From NCBI GenBank assembly GCA_003342815.1, contig PTEX01000137.1, forward strand, positions 1,151,564 through 1,215,563: a DNA stretch of 64,000 nucleotides, in the 5' to 3' direction. This document shows, in pieces, positions 50,371 to 63,200 of the stretch. The translations under genes were made by a program, and so were the position numbers. Origin of the DNA: Eudromia elegans (Eukaryota; Chordata; Aves; Tinamiformes; Tinamidae). Each line of letters begins with the position of its first letter. Positions within the stretch are counted from its first letter, which is position 1. The notes beneath the pieces are model-generated. The model was not told the DNA's origin. It saw nothing but the letters and a program-made list of their open reading frames with translations, and did not search any database.

Positions 50371-51259
50371 ACAGAATCATCATTTCTCTTTATTCAGAAA
50401 TTAAGATTGGACTGTAGACTCTTTCTCCAATCTATGTATCAGCAAAGAAGGGATGTTCTTCGCTTTAATAATTCCAGGGTTTACTTAATGTGGATAGTAA
50501 AACGAATAGTTTATATTTTTATAACTATTTTTATAGCAGGCTTAAGCATACCACATAATTTACTTCATAAACATCGCAATATCACAATACAAACTTCGTT
50601 AAGCTTTAGTAGAAGTAACTACACTGTCAGCTAAATACATGATAAAGAAAATGGCAACCAAGTTACTTCTTGGCTCTCATCCTTCAGAATTAGATTACTA
50701 TAAATATATGCAATTGCATGCCTTGCCAAATACTGTACTTCAATGTTTGTCCATAAAATGTAATTTGAAATGCATGTAGGATGGTACAGCTTTGTAAAAG
50801 GAAGTTATTATCTGTGATAAAAGCCATTGTTGACATTAGAAATACAGTCTAGAGGATTCAGATGGGAAATTTAATAAAAAACAAAACAAATGTAGAAAGG
50901 AAAAGAGAGGTTAACAACATGGCAAAGCAAAGCCAGATGTAGCAGTAAATATCTGCCCACAGGCAAACCTGGGCTGCTACCTTTCCGAGGGCAGCACGGC
51001 TGGTTTGCTTTGTACCCTGGACACGGTCGACAGCCAGACAACAGGCAAGTATGTGCCTGGGCTGAGAAAAAGCAAGGTTAACCACGCATTTCATCTGACG
51101 TGTCGTGTCGTGTAAAAGAGACATCTATTCTGGAGGCTTTGGGATTTATTTGTGCTTTTTGAACAAATGCCGTCTACCTTTCCACTCAGCGATCATGTGG
51201 GTTGCATAGGTGAGCAAGCAGAAAAGAAGGCCAGGAGCTAGGAGTGACCAGCACAAATC

Positions 51260-51640
51260 TCACTGGGGTGAGCAGGAGGTTTCCTCTGTCGTGACCATAG
51301 GGTGGGATTTTCCCCAATCCAGCAACCCATCAACCACCTGGACCATGCGGCTCCCCATGGCAGTGCCAAGGGGCACATCCTTTTCTTGCACCTCCAGCCT
51401 CTCTCCGGGCATGCAAGGTGTGTACAACACGTCCACAACAAAGTGCCGCAGAGCCACCCCTGCCCAGTGTGGCGAGCATCCGGGGACATGGAGACTCACC
51501 TCAGTGACCCACCCTGGGACCAAATAACCCGCTCGAAATAATAAGAAACTTTGAATAAGCTGATTGTACCGGGTGACTTTTTTCATCTTGGAAATGTCAG
51601 GAAGAGGACACAAACTAGTACACAGAACAATCTGGCTCAC
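51260..51640 (-). other. 126-codon open frame with internal splice-donor match, unresolved
   Basis: The frame starts MSQIVLCTSL and stays open to SCSPQ. Within it, after WVTE, the minus strand reads GAG|GTGAGT, a perfect donor sequence. I see no strong acceptor upstream (TTTCCAAG before ATGAAAAAAG is weak) and I recognise no domain. The plus strand is also open over the same bases (51210-51527). It may be a chance frame in a G+C-richer patch. Confidence 0.15.
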
Positions 51641-54600
51641 ATTACTATTTTCTGGCTTTTTTTTGTCTTCTTATTTTGGTCTTGTGTCCTGCAGTTGTAT
51701 CACTCCATAGTAACAACCTGCTGAGTGAGAAGGGGATTTGCAGTTCTGTTCTCCAGCTTTTGAAGCATTTCTGCCTCTTGGCTACCGTTTCACAGTCAAA
51801 GAACTCCTAAAAACACATTTTACACTAACCTAATTGTTTTCTGCCTTTTTCTAAAGAAAGCTTTTCAGTGACAAACACGATAGAAAGTGCTTTGCATTGT
51901 GGGAGAGAAGCAGTGCTTAGTGTCCAAGGGGTACATCTGCACTAAATTATCATGCTTTAAAGTTTGGACTAATTTTTTGATTAACAAGCTGCTTTACCAC
52001 GTTCCTTTGGCTCTTGGAGAGATAAGTGAGCTGGCAGCGTTTTCCTGCCGAGAGCTTGCAGCACACATGGGGCTGAGCGCAGAGCTCAGCAGAGCTGTGC
52101 ACGGTGGATACGGCGTGTGCAGCTGGGACCTGCATCTTCACAGCTGAGGCGGGGGACAACTAATTTTCAAAGTATTAACCATGCATGTTAAATAGACCAG
52201 CTTCCACAGGGGACTGTGTCTCTCTCTGTAAAGCTCTGATGGTGAAGAGTAGGACTGGAGGGCGAGATCAAGACTTGCTTTGGGGAAAGGGAGCTCAGCA
52301 CACTCATAGCAATAACTCGAGCGGGATGGGTCTTCTCGGCGTTATTTTGCCCTGGCATAACTGGTGCAATATAGAAGGCACCAGCTACCAAAGTGGGTGG
52401 GGAGAGCAGATATGAGGGCACTAGAAGGGCAGATGGGGTCAGTTCACCCAGACTAACCAAGAGCTAAGCGACACGCAGAGGAAGGAGGAGCCGCAGAGAC
52501 ATGGAAATGCTTGTGATCATGGCACTGATGCCCAGGAACGGGCACCGAGGAAAGGGCCCAGGGGAGATGTTTGGCTGTGGCTTACCGAGCATGACTACAG
52601 CAGGCAGCTTCCAGCATCAGCCCTAAAACTCAGCTCTAGAAGTGCTTTGAGTCAAAACCAAGAGAGTTTTCCAGCTCTGCTGTGAGTTCAGTTTCTCAAC
52701 ATGATGAGATCCTTCCTGGCTCCCTGTGCTTTCATGTGGCAGAAGGGCTGGGCTTCAAAACAATGGCCAAAACATCTGAGTGTACAGAAAAGGAACTGGA
52801 AAATAAAGGTGGAAATAAATTTAGGGTGATATTTTCCTTTTAAGGAGTTAGGAGAGTCTATCTTCTCTATAAATCTTTTCTTTTTGTTTGAACTATCAAG
52901 CAACTCCACTTATACCAATAAAAACATAAATAGAAAAAAAAAGAGCAGTGAACAAGAAACATCAGAACAGGGCAATTTGTCTCTCCTGAGAGAACAGCCT
53001 CCAACACACATCGGTATTTTCCTCTCTGGCATGTATATGTAAGCAGTGTTATACATCATCTTCCCAGATTGGACTCCAGGTTTGGGGTCTAGAGGGTTTC
53101 ACGGGTGCAAGAAGCTCTACTACAGAAAACATCCTGCAAGTTTCCTGAGCTCTTTGCAGCCATATCTAGCCCTGGCAGCTGAAGTGACGCTCCACCCAAG
53201 CAGTGACACACGGACACAGAGGCAGGAACTGCCTTGCACCTCGCAGTGGTTCCTCCTCGAGGAGCAGAGGGCCAGCAGCGGGGAAAGGGCTTGGGGAGGC
53301 TCTCGAGGTCGTTCACTTAGGGAGCTGCAAAGTTATCTCATGTCTTGTGAATGCCGATCCTGTGCCCTTTACATGACTCGATGAGACCTCAAATTATATG
53401 CTGTGGAGAGTCGAGATAATACGTAAAATGAGGACTTCCTCAGATAATGGCATTCCAGTAGGCTTACAAATATGCTTCATTTGGGAACATATTACATTAC
53501 AGTTTGGGACTTGCCAAATGATCTTCTGTTCTGTTTATTACCAGCAGCCTTATATCAGGCTGTTATTTAACTTTTCAATTTGTGCAATTTTTGTTCTTCC
53601 TCAAAGAAAAGATTGTCTTTTGCTTTTAACCAAAAGCCTTTTAACAGCCAGAAATCAGAACCAACAAGGGAAATAAGGAAAAGTGCTGGCACTCTCAGGC
53701 AGTTTCCCCCAAGTGCTGAGCTTGAGTATCACACGGCTTGGAAGGTTTCTCCTGTACGGCTTGCCAAGGAGACTCATGGTGAGGAGGGAGAGGCATAAGA
53801 GAAGCTGGTCCTGGAGCACATTCACTTCTCTGCCTTGATAACTGAGCACTGGACTGCTGTCATTTATTTGGGACAAAAATAAAAACTTTAGGGCAGGATA
53901 TATATATATTCTTTCCATCAGTTGAGTGAGATCCTCCCACCAAAATTAGGACGTCTCATTGTGGCATGTCTGGAGAGAGGCCCCACCTGCAGAGCTGTGG
54001 ACACAGGGGCTCCAGCCATCCTGCCAAGGACACAGAGAAAACACCTGCAAAGTCCCAGCATTGGTGTGAGTTGCCCTGCACCTGCACATGGTGCTGCAGC
54101 CTCCTGCAGGCATCCTGACCTGTGCAGAGCTCCTGGGAAGGAGCCCGGGACATGTCCTTCATCCTCTGAACAGCATCTGTCTGCTTCTGCTGGGGACAAA
54201 TGCCAGCAAAGCTGAATGACTTTGTGTGGAAAAAGTGACAGGTCTGGAGGGATCAGCCCAATGGGAAGAGGTTCGGGTGCTCTGGCAGGGACAAAAAACA
54301 AGGGGTGCTCACATCCCCTGGAAGGCATTGGCCAGGAAAACAGGTGGCTTTACAAACAGAATTGCATTGGGAACACCAAATAAACTGAAATCGATTCATC
54401 CTGATGGCACATGTAGAAAGGTTTGAACTATGCGGCACAAACTGGCCAACTCAGTTCCATCAAAGCGCTCTGCAGCTCTGCTCAGGATTTCAAACATGTG
54501 TTATGTGGAGCAGCTGCTGCTCCAGGAAATGTGCTTCACTTGGGGCAGGATCAAGCCCCGAGAATTTTTGCTGCATGTTTTAGGGAAATCAGCCTTAGTC

Positions 54601-57600
54601 TTAGGTATCCAAGTTGGCTGTCGTAAATATTTACGCATTAAAGAAAGTCCTTGTTTGCTTCTGGTGGAGTTTCATAGCGTTCTGAAGACTCACAAACAAG
54701 GGAAATGTATGGGCAGGGAAGGGAGAGGGAGGAATTTCCTCTCTTTCCTTATAAGTTAAAAAAAAAATTACAAAACCGGCTTGCCTTGTGGAAAATAAAC
54801 TTGTCCGGTTTTGTATACATGTGTTTACTGTACAAACTTTCAGTGACTCAGATGCAAAATGTGCCTCAGGTTTGTTATGTGTTTTGTTTAGTTTTGTAGC
54901 TCTCCCTGAGAAAACATGGGCCGCAGTTCAGGCTGATCTCTGTCCTACCCAGGAGATTGCAGGGGATGCACAATAAAACCCCAATCCTGTGAGTGCCTAT
55001 GCATGCATGAATAGACCTGCATTCACTGGGCTTTTTCATGCGTGTAATCATCTGCAGGATCAGGGCCTCAGGCACAGTGCAGAATTGGGGTTCATACATT
55101 TGGGGCTGGAATTTATTGCGTTATTTTGACATAAACTGATCATTGCATGTAAAAACTCACTACTGCATTCATGCCCGCATTTGCTAATGAAAAGGACTGA
55201 TTTTAAGCAAACTTTGAGACTCCCGCTCTCCTTCTCGTTTCCTGTCAGCACTGATCTCCATCAGACCGAATGTGCCGTCCTTTTAATCAGCCTGCCTCTC
55301 CCACAGCCCTTCGATTAGGTCACATTTCAATTTGTGCCCGCACAGTTGCTCCCATGCTAGTGGCTGGCAATGTTACAAACATAATTTCTTGTCATTCACA
55401 ACCGAACCAAGCCAAAGACCTCCAGGTAACTACAGACAGTTGGAAACTATTTCAGTGTTTGTGTTATTCCTGTTTGCTGGTGAATAAAGAAAGGCTAAAA
55501 TATGGTTGATGAAGTTCATTTTACTTGCTTGGATCATTACCTTGGAAATATTTGTCTCTTATTTTGCTTTCCTGCAAAAATATTTTATGACTTCAGATAC
55601 GTAACTGAAGGCATGATGGTGGCTGACAATCCACAGCAATCCCATCTATCCCATCTATCCATCAGTCCTTGAAGTTAAATAGCATGAATTTATTAAAAGT
55701 CAATGCCACCTCTTCCGTCTCATCATGTCAATCCCTTGGACTATGCAGGATCATTTCATTCACTCGGTAGCTAATGAGGGCAAAGAGAAAGGTGTTTCCC
55801 CTGAACCCACCTGCCATCCATGTATTGACCAAGGCACGTCTCAGAAAGTGCAGGCTAGGAGCACTAGGCAATCTGGGAGGTTAACCCTTGACTCTGACTG
55901 TATTTGTGTTTGGGAGCTTTTGTTTCTGACTTTGTAATGAGAAGATCATCCTTGCTGAAATAAAGCATTGCTTCCGTTTACCTCCACTTGGCACTGGATA
56001 CTTAGATGCACTTAGATGGTGTCGCTTAAGTGAGACCGTTCAAGATGGGAAAGTCGTCTGGAGGTCAGAAAGTCAAATAGAGCAGGGAGGATCTGCACCG
56101 AGACTGACGTTTTTGGCACCCTCTGGGCCCTCTGATGGGGCCAGTATGGGCCATATTGGTGTCAAACCTGGGGTTTGGGGTAAAGGTCCTTCTTCAGGTG
56201 CAAGCTTGCAGAGATGCCAGCAGCTCCCAGCAACCCCCAAGTGACACGGTCCTACTGCACGCAAACATTCTGGTTACTTGTCTTTAGGAGGGAAATATAT
56301 AAACAATTCAAACTCATTTGATGGGCTTTTGGTAGCATCCTGTTTATTGCTCCCGTAGGGACAATAAGGATTCTTAAAAGCAGAAGGATTCAAACACGCT
56401 GATAATCTGGTGTGGGAGCAAAATAATGGGCCAGATCATCTTTAAATCCATTTTAAACCCCAAAAATATATACATTACACAAGAAACTCTTCTCTCCAGT
56501 ACACACAAAATGGGACAAGGTAGACAACAGTTTCCTTAAAGTTTTATGGATAAAACTTAGAAAAAAAAATTCTGAAGGCAAGAACATAGCAAAACAAAGG
56601 TGCAGGAAAAAATATTTGCTTTTTCCTAAGGAACAGTCACTGTCCAAAACCTGATCCTGAATAAACTCAAGACATTACTAGGAATAAGAAAGCATAAAAT
56701 CTGTGAAGAAATCTTTGCAAGCAGAGCATCCATGCTGCTTCTCCTTAATTCTAGAGAAGGCCAGAAGTGAATATCAGGCAGCCCAGTGTGACCTTTTGTA
56801 GGTCAGCATTACACCTGGGTTGAAACCAATGTATATACATACACACACATCAAACACATGCATATACACATCAAACTATGTACCTAAAACCAAACTGTAT
56901 AGTATAAATATCTGGATATTATATAGCACATATAATAAAGGCTTCTCTTTAAAGCCTAGTGGGGCCTCTGCTTTGATGAGTTAAAATATTTCAGAGGGTG
57001 TGTATCTGATTCAAGATTAAAGCTTATGTATTTCTAGCACCAGGAGAAATTAAACCAATTTGCTGATCCTGTAGGTAGTCTGGTGTTAGAAAGAAAGGTT
57101 GTTTCTTTTTACATGGTAACTCAATAATCATAGGTGGAGGGGAATTAACCCACATCAAAAAATAAAAGAACCAGTTTTCCTAAATGAAATTTTGTAATGT
57201 GAAAGAAGTGCTTTAAAGAAACTAATGAAAGTAAATATTGCATGATAATTTGTCATATTAATATTGGCATCATCACTTAAAATTTATGTTACTATATTAC
57301 TATAGATACTATATTTTTCAGACAGCCAAAATGGGGCGAAAGGAGAGTGTCATAAGAAAACAGACAGTTATGTCAGATAGGGAATATTTTCAGCTGTGAC
57401 ATTTTCATGTACAAACTCCAGGTTGCAGTTTGTCTGAGCAGCTTCTGCATTCAAAGCTGTCCAGCATTTTTAAGAGAACTAATACATCCACTTTGATTTT
57501 CATGAGATTCAGGACATGAAAGATCAAATACGCTCAATAATTGATGCTAAATGTCAATGACATACCAGCAGAAAGGAATGTTTTTCCACATGAATGCGGT

Positions 57601-57892
57601 ATGAACGGAATGTGTTGGGAATAATGTCATTACCCCCAACGCTGAACCCGTTACTCGAGAGCACATCTCTTCCCAGCAAATGCTGCAGGTTGAAGAGGGT
57701 GGTGCAAGGGGCTCCTCTGCCCACCACCAAGCTAGGCTGGGTGCTCGGTACGGGTCTGCGTTGGGGCTTCTGCTTGCGGGCTGCAATACCACAGCACTTC
57801 CCCTAAAAGCATGTATTAAAGGTTGGCTTTAGAGGGTTTTCAGCTGAACTAAACACGGAAGAGGGTTCCAAATGACTCCAAACTATATAAAT

Positions 57893-57992
57893 ATGCTAAT
57901 AGGTCTAAGATAGACACGTCTGTCATAGACTTGCAAACTTGCTGAGTGCGATGAGCACACACTTGGATTAAAAGTTCATAACTTATGCTAAT
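57893..57992 (+). promoter_or_regulatory. Pair of ATGCTAAT POU/octamer-like motifs
   Basis: ATGCTAAT occurs at 57893-57900 and 57985-57992 in the same orientation, within repeat-free AT-rich DNA. The motif is one base from the octamer ATGCAAAT. Function is inferred. Confidence 0.22.
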
Positions 57993-58228
57993 GTTTTCAA
58001 ACACAATTGGGGATTGTGGACGCTACTGTTTTTATTTTGTTTGCACAGTATGTTGCTATGAGGCCTGCTTTGCAGAGAGGACTGCTGCTCTGAAAAATCA
58101 GGTTGGAGCCAAATCTAGTGGCTTACAATATCCTTTTTGGAAAATGTTTTGCCTGGCATTCATGATTCTCACAGGCACCACAGGCACCTGTGAAAGAAGC
58201 ATAGGAACTGTGCAGGGTCTGTGTCTCC

Positions 58229-58280
58229 GTGTAGGTAGGATGTATCTCATCCTACCTCCACGTAGGTAGGATGTATCTCA
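58229..58280. repeat. Hairpin followed by direct repeat (GTAGGTAGGATG unit)
   Basis: GTGTAGGTAGGATG (58229-58242) and CATCCTACCTCCAC (58248-58261) pair at 13 of 14 positions across a 5-base loop. GTAGGTAGGATGTATCTCA (58231-58249) is then repeated exactly at 58262-58280 with period 31. The same word thus appears forward, inverted and forward again. Confidence 0.9.
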
Positions 58281-60217
58281 GCATAATTCAACCCTTCAAT
58301 GCTCATGTTAGAGGCTGCAGAAATACATGCATTAGGCATGGAAACATGAGTGATGTTTCTAAAACCATCAGCAGGAGAAACCTGGAGATCTCTTACAAAT
58401 GCTTGAAGAAAATCAGAAGCCTGACCCTTCTCGCTTCCCAAGTGAGGTTTACCTATTTACACAAGCATCTGGGTCCACATCCAGCAAAGGGCAAGCAAGT
58501 AATCAATGGCCTTTTAGGAGAACAATTGCACATGAAACTTGTTAGCCAGGATGCTGATTCCTCAGAATATCTTCACCAAGAGGAAAAGGCCCATCTTCCT
58601 CATAGCCCTGTGCTCTTGATAGTCTTCAGCGGCAGCTAAAAACCTGTCTCTTAACCCCTCCAGTGTTTTGAATTCAAGCAAAAGCTTTGGCAGCTGTAAA
58701 CCTAGCCTGGTCTCGTTTTAAATGATGAGAGGAAGCAGGCTGACAGTGAGCTGATTAGAAAGGCCTCCGAGCCCTGCCGGCTGACCAGGGAGAGGAGAAG
58801 AGCTGCCTGCATGTGCCGCCAGAGCAGGGACCCCACGCACCCCAGGCCGACTCGGCATCCTCCGTGACCATATGGCACATATAGAAAAGATGCTTTAGGA
58901 AGCACAAAACTGCCCTCGCCAGCCTTCCTGCTCATGAAGCCTTTCCTGTTTGAAAGCCTTTGCTTTGAGAGCATGTTTGAAGATAACAAGGGAGGAAATA
59001 ACGAAACATTATGGTGAAAACTAGATGAATTTGAAGAGACAACTGCAAGCTGTTTCCTGACCTCAGCCTTATCTGTGGAGTACCAGAAAATAACCCTTTC
59101 TCTGTGTTCTATAAATAATTGTTATGATTAGGGTGAAATATTTGATTTAATTTCTGCCACTGAGTGCTGGCTAATGAGACAGGCTTTCCACAGAGCATAG
59201 GGCCAACTATTTTTCTATCTGTGTTTTGCAGCAGAGAGGAAATACCTCGTAGCATCCTTTTGCAGAGAGCATAGGGGTTAAGTAAGTAGTATTTAAGCAC
59301 ACTGCAGAAAAGGAAGATACGTAACTGAGATTGGAAGAAAGAGTTAAAAGCATGGACTCCAAAAGGCATATCAAGGTTATTAAATCTACAATGTAACAAG
59401 CATTAAATATAATTCAGCCAAAAAAATAAAAATAAAAATAAATAAGGGAGGAAATTACTTCATCGCAGCCCACACGGCATTATCACACCAAAAGCCCTGG
59501 AATCTGGGTTTTCCTTCCAAAATGGCAGCTGATAGTGGCTCTAAACAAAAGGTCACTGGGGAAGGAGAGAACAGAAGGGAAGCACAGAGTGAGTAGGAAC
59601 AAAAGATGCATTGGAGCAGCAGCGGTTTAGGGCCATAGGTGACCACTGTGGCCTTGTGCCCCACTCACCAGCGTGGGCTGCCAGGACAGACCGACCCATT
59701 CACCCTTTCTGCAACAGGGAAACCCAGGAGAGCTGGAGCAGACGTGTCCCAGCTCTGATCTGTCACCGGTTGGGCCTCTCCTAACTGCACTTTGTCCTGC
59801 AGAGCCACAGTTGCACATTGCACCAGAAACAGGTCCAACGTGGCTCAGCACTGATGGTCCAGGAGCGGTCTGAGCACCACAGGTACCGTGGCAGCACCTC
59901 TGCTTCCATAAGCACATTGGCTAAATGGCTTGGCTCACGCTTAAAGTTTCTCACTATTTGGTTAGGCTGGTGCTGTATTTTCGTTACGATTTTTATCCAG
60001 CTGTAAGAATACAGTGAAACCTGTGTGAGTCCACCACGTTAAGTCCCTACCTGTCTTAAAGGACCACCCCTAGGGTGTCCTCAAATTTACTAGTTACAGC
60101 TCAACTCTACCTCTGCAAGAAAACAACCTCCGTGAAGCAATCAATTTTTTGCTGGTCCCTTGAGCAGTCAATAAGGCAATTTACACTGCAGTTCGTTCCT
60201 TCTACCTTCACAAAGGG
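58281..60217. other. Noncoding stretch, no gene recognised
   Basis: Frames of up to 122 codons (58271-58639 plus) lack domains. The parts at 58720-58870 and 59640-59900 are G+C-richer with a few CpGs. An A-rich AAAAAT repeat lies at 59421-59442. Confidence 0.55.
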
Positions 60218-60256
60218 AAAAAAAAAAAAGAAAAAGAAAAAAAGGAATTTTTTTTT
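60218..60256. repeat. A-rich tract followed by T-rich tract
   Basis: An interrupted A run (A12 G A5 G A7) is followed after GGAA by a T run, giving a partly self-complementary low-complexity block. Confidence 0.9.
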
Positions 60257-63200
60257 CCTATCCAAAAACCTGAAACAAAATCCAGCTCAACCTCATAGAA
60301 ATGTCCATAAAATCAGCCATCTTAGATAAAGTTGGCCTTGGGGGTGGAGAGAGGGGTGTTTTGTTTGTTTCCTGTATGGTGAAATAACTGGGCGTAATGC
60401 TCATAAAATCTTTAATTGAGTTTCCTGGGGTCTGACAGACACCTGGGAGGGTTATGGGAAAATTACTGTGTGCAGTGGTTGTGCCCCATTTACATCTCCA
60501 TTGGCAACTTTGAGGCAGCCTGAAGCAGAGGCTGAAGCAGTCCCTGCAGCTGAGACGTCTGCGGGGCAGCCACCTTAGCTCTTCTGGATGCAGATGCCTC
60601 ATGGTCCTGGTGCCACCAGGGCTCACAAAGGTGCTGCCTCTACTTGGCCAGGGATGGTTGCCCCAGACCTTGCTGCCCATGGGGAGGTGGTGCTGGTGCA
60701 ATGGATGATGTTATTTGGGAACACTAGTGCCTTCTGCATGCTGTCACCAGGGCCAGGCCATGGGAATGGACAAGGCCAGTACCTTCTGCATGGTGTCCTA
60801 AAGCTAAAGTACCAGGAGATGCTGCAGCCTCCTACAGAGAGGACCCGGGAGACCTTTAACATTTCCCACCATGGAGAGATTCTGTTCTTGTCCGGTTTTC
60901 AGGACATTCAGGGGTTCTTGGTCTGTGGGACCCATCAACACAGCTGTGTTTTGTATCACTGACGGGCTTTTTTCTCCCTATTTTTCCTAATTTAGCTTTT
61001 TCCTTAAGTATCACAGCCTCATGATACTACCAGAGAAACATTATCATAGTTTTGTTGAAATGCAGATCTATATTACACAGAGATTCTGGAGAAAGTCAAA
61101 GAGGGGGAGAAGGATCCATCAGCACAGACAGACACATTTTTGTGGAGGCAGCTGACCGATTCTCCATAAAGCATCTGGAGCTCTCTGTGTATTCCCAGTA
61201 AGTCTGGATGCCTGCAGCTGACTTCCCATAAAAACACTGAAGGGTCTTTGATCTCAGGGTGCACATCTTAATAAGAAGGGGAGGAGAAGCACTTGACAGT
61301 AGTTCCTGTAGCTGCTCAGACCCTGGCCAACCTTTGAGGCCCAACGCCAGAGATTGCAGATTTGGTTTGATTGGTCATGGTCTTAAAAAGCAGAGCAGAG
61401 CTGTTCAGGTCAAATTCAAAGTGTAGCGGATTGTCCTCTGTGATGGGTGAGGAAGTTCATTAAAAATAGAACGATAGGAGAAAAAGCAATGAAAAAAAAA
61501 AGATGAATGAGAAATTATATATCTAAAGCATCAGAGTCCAAGCGCAGATATCATTTAATTTCTCATCCAGTTTCACAACTTAGCCTCATCAAATTCCCTA
61601 GAAGTGGAAGGGATTTTGAAAGTTAAGTGTTTCACTGGAACATACATGAGAAGATATTCTCATATTCTTCTCAGGCAACAGACATCACAGAGCTTTTGTG
61701 TTCTACAATCTATTATTTTTGCTGATTCTAGAACAGAGTTCTGACCCTGGAGGGGATAAAACTTGTCCAAATGATAACAATATAGATGGCACTAAAAATA
61801 AACACATGTTCAGATATTTTTTACATATGTGTCTGACTGAAATCCCTCCATAAGAGAAGAATTTGAGACTAACTGCAATGAAGGAGTGAGGTCTTTACTC
61901 CTTCCTGACGTCCCATTGACTTAAGGCGTATGGTGCATTCATACGCCGTCTTTCCTCCAAGAAACAAATCTGTTCTCAAATATGCTGGAATCAGAGAGAC
62001 AGATTCTGCTCTCCCTCACACTTCTTCCCTCTGCCAGATCTCCACTGCGGCTAATAGGTCTCTGCAGACATATAAAAGCCAAAAAAAAAAGGAAACTATT
62101 GACTATTATCAAACCATCCTGACTGTAAGAAAGAGACCTTTTCTCTGTGTGTCAGAGTTAGCTATTATCTAAAACACTGGAGTTTTACTCTGGAAATAGA
62201 AATCAACTATTGGGAACTTAAAGTGAGGCCTGAATAAATAATTTGAGGCTGATATAAAGTCAGGGCATGCAAACTGAGAAATCTATAGCTGCAAAAGCAG
62301 TGGGTTTTTTTTCCCTTCCTTCGGCCCACCTCTCCAAAAGGGAGACACGCCAAAATGCTGACTCCGAGTACTTAGAACAAAAAAAGGCCCCTGTGAATGG
62401 AAGCCTGTAGGCAGTAGATAGCAGACAGTAGACTTTATTGCCTATTATCTAGGAGCCAGAAGAATGAAATGTAAAAATAGAAGCAATAACCTAGTGATGG
62501 GCAACACCCCAAAAGTTCATTCTGGAGACAATATCCCAGGTTATTTGAAAAGCTTCCCTGGAGCTGGGATGCTAATCTCTGCAGAGCAAACATTTATGGT
62601 AAACATGGGACTTCCTGGCTTGGTCTTCACAGGAAACACTGCAAACTAAACCTGTCTTAGGTTTTCTCAATACATCCACTTCCACAATGTGGAGAGGCCA
62701 CAGGGACTGATACTCACATCTCCACAGGGCCCATCCTGTGGGGAAATTAATCACTATACAAGTATCTAGTAGCTCTGAATGATATAAAAGGCAGCAAAAA
62801 GCTAGCAGGTCTCAGAAAATACATTAGTTTGCTGAAAGGACAAGTGATTGACTTAACTCCACTCTGCATATACATTTAGCCACAGGAGAAGGAAAAAAAA
62901 AAGTAATTAATTCATTCACCAATTTCTGCAGTGAAAATTACTTCAAGATTTATTCTATGCCCATGTGCCAGGCAACTCCTGATACAAACTTCACAGTAGT
63001 GCACTCATGTCCATGCACACACACATAAACACTCCATCGGGGCACTAAATATCTTTCAAAAATGGTCAGTTGCATTTTAACTGGAACTAGAACTAAACCT
63101 GGAGATGAGAAGATGAACGAACATCAACGGAGCCGAAATGCTGAGACTCTCTGCGGGCAATGGTCTGCTCTCACACACCCTTTCCTGCTTTTTAGCCATC

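Larger units (their letters stand above)
47893..58228. other. Long noncoding stretch, no gene recognised
   Basis: The stretch includes a MIR-like relic at 50265-50370, a G+C-richer patch with long frames at 51210-51640, a short CCCATCTAT tandem at 55641-55659, AT-rich DNA near 57230-57320 and POU-like motifs at 57893-57992. Other G+C-richer patches (52440-52600, 53930-54330) are open in several frames without recognisable product. Confidence 0.55.

Noticed and set aside
60258-60962. Opposite-strand frames of 147 and 124 codons
   Set aside because: No domain, overlapping on opposite strands, no promoter or splice support.
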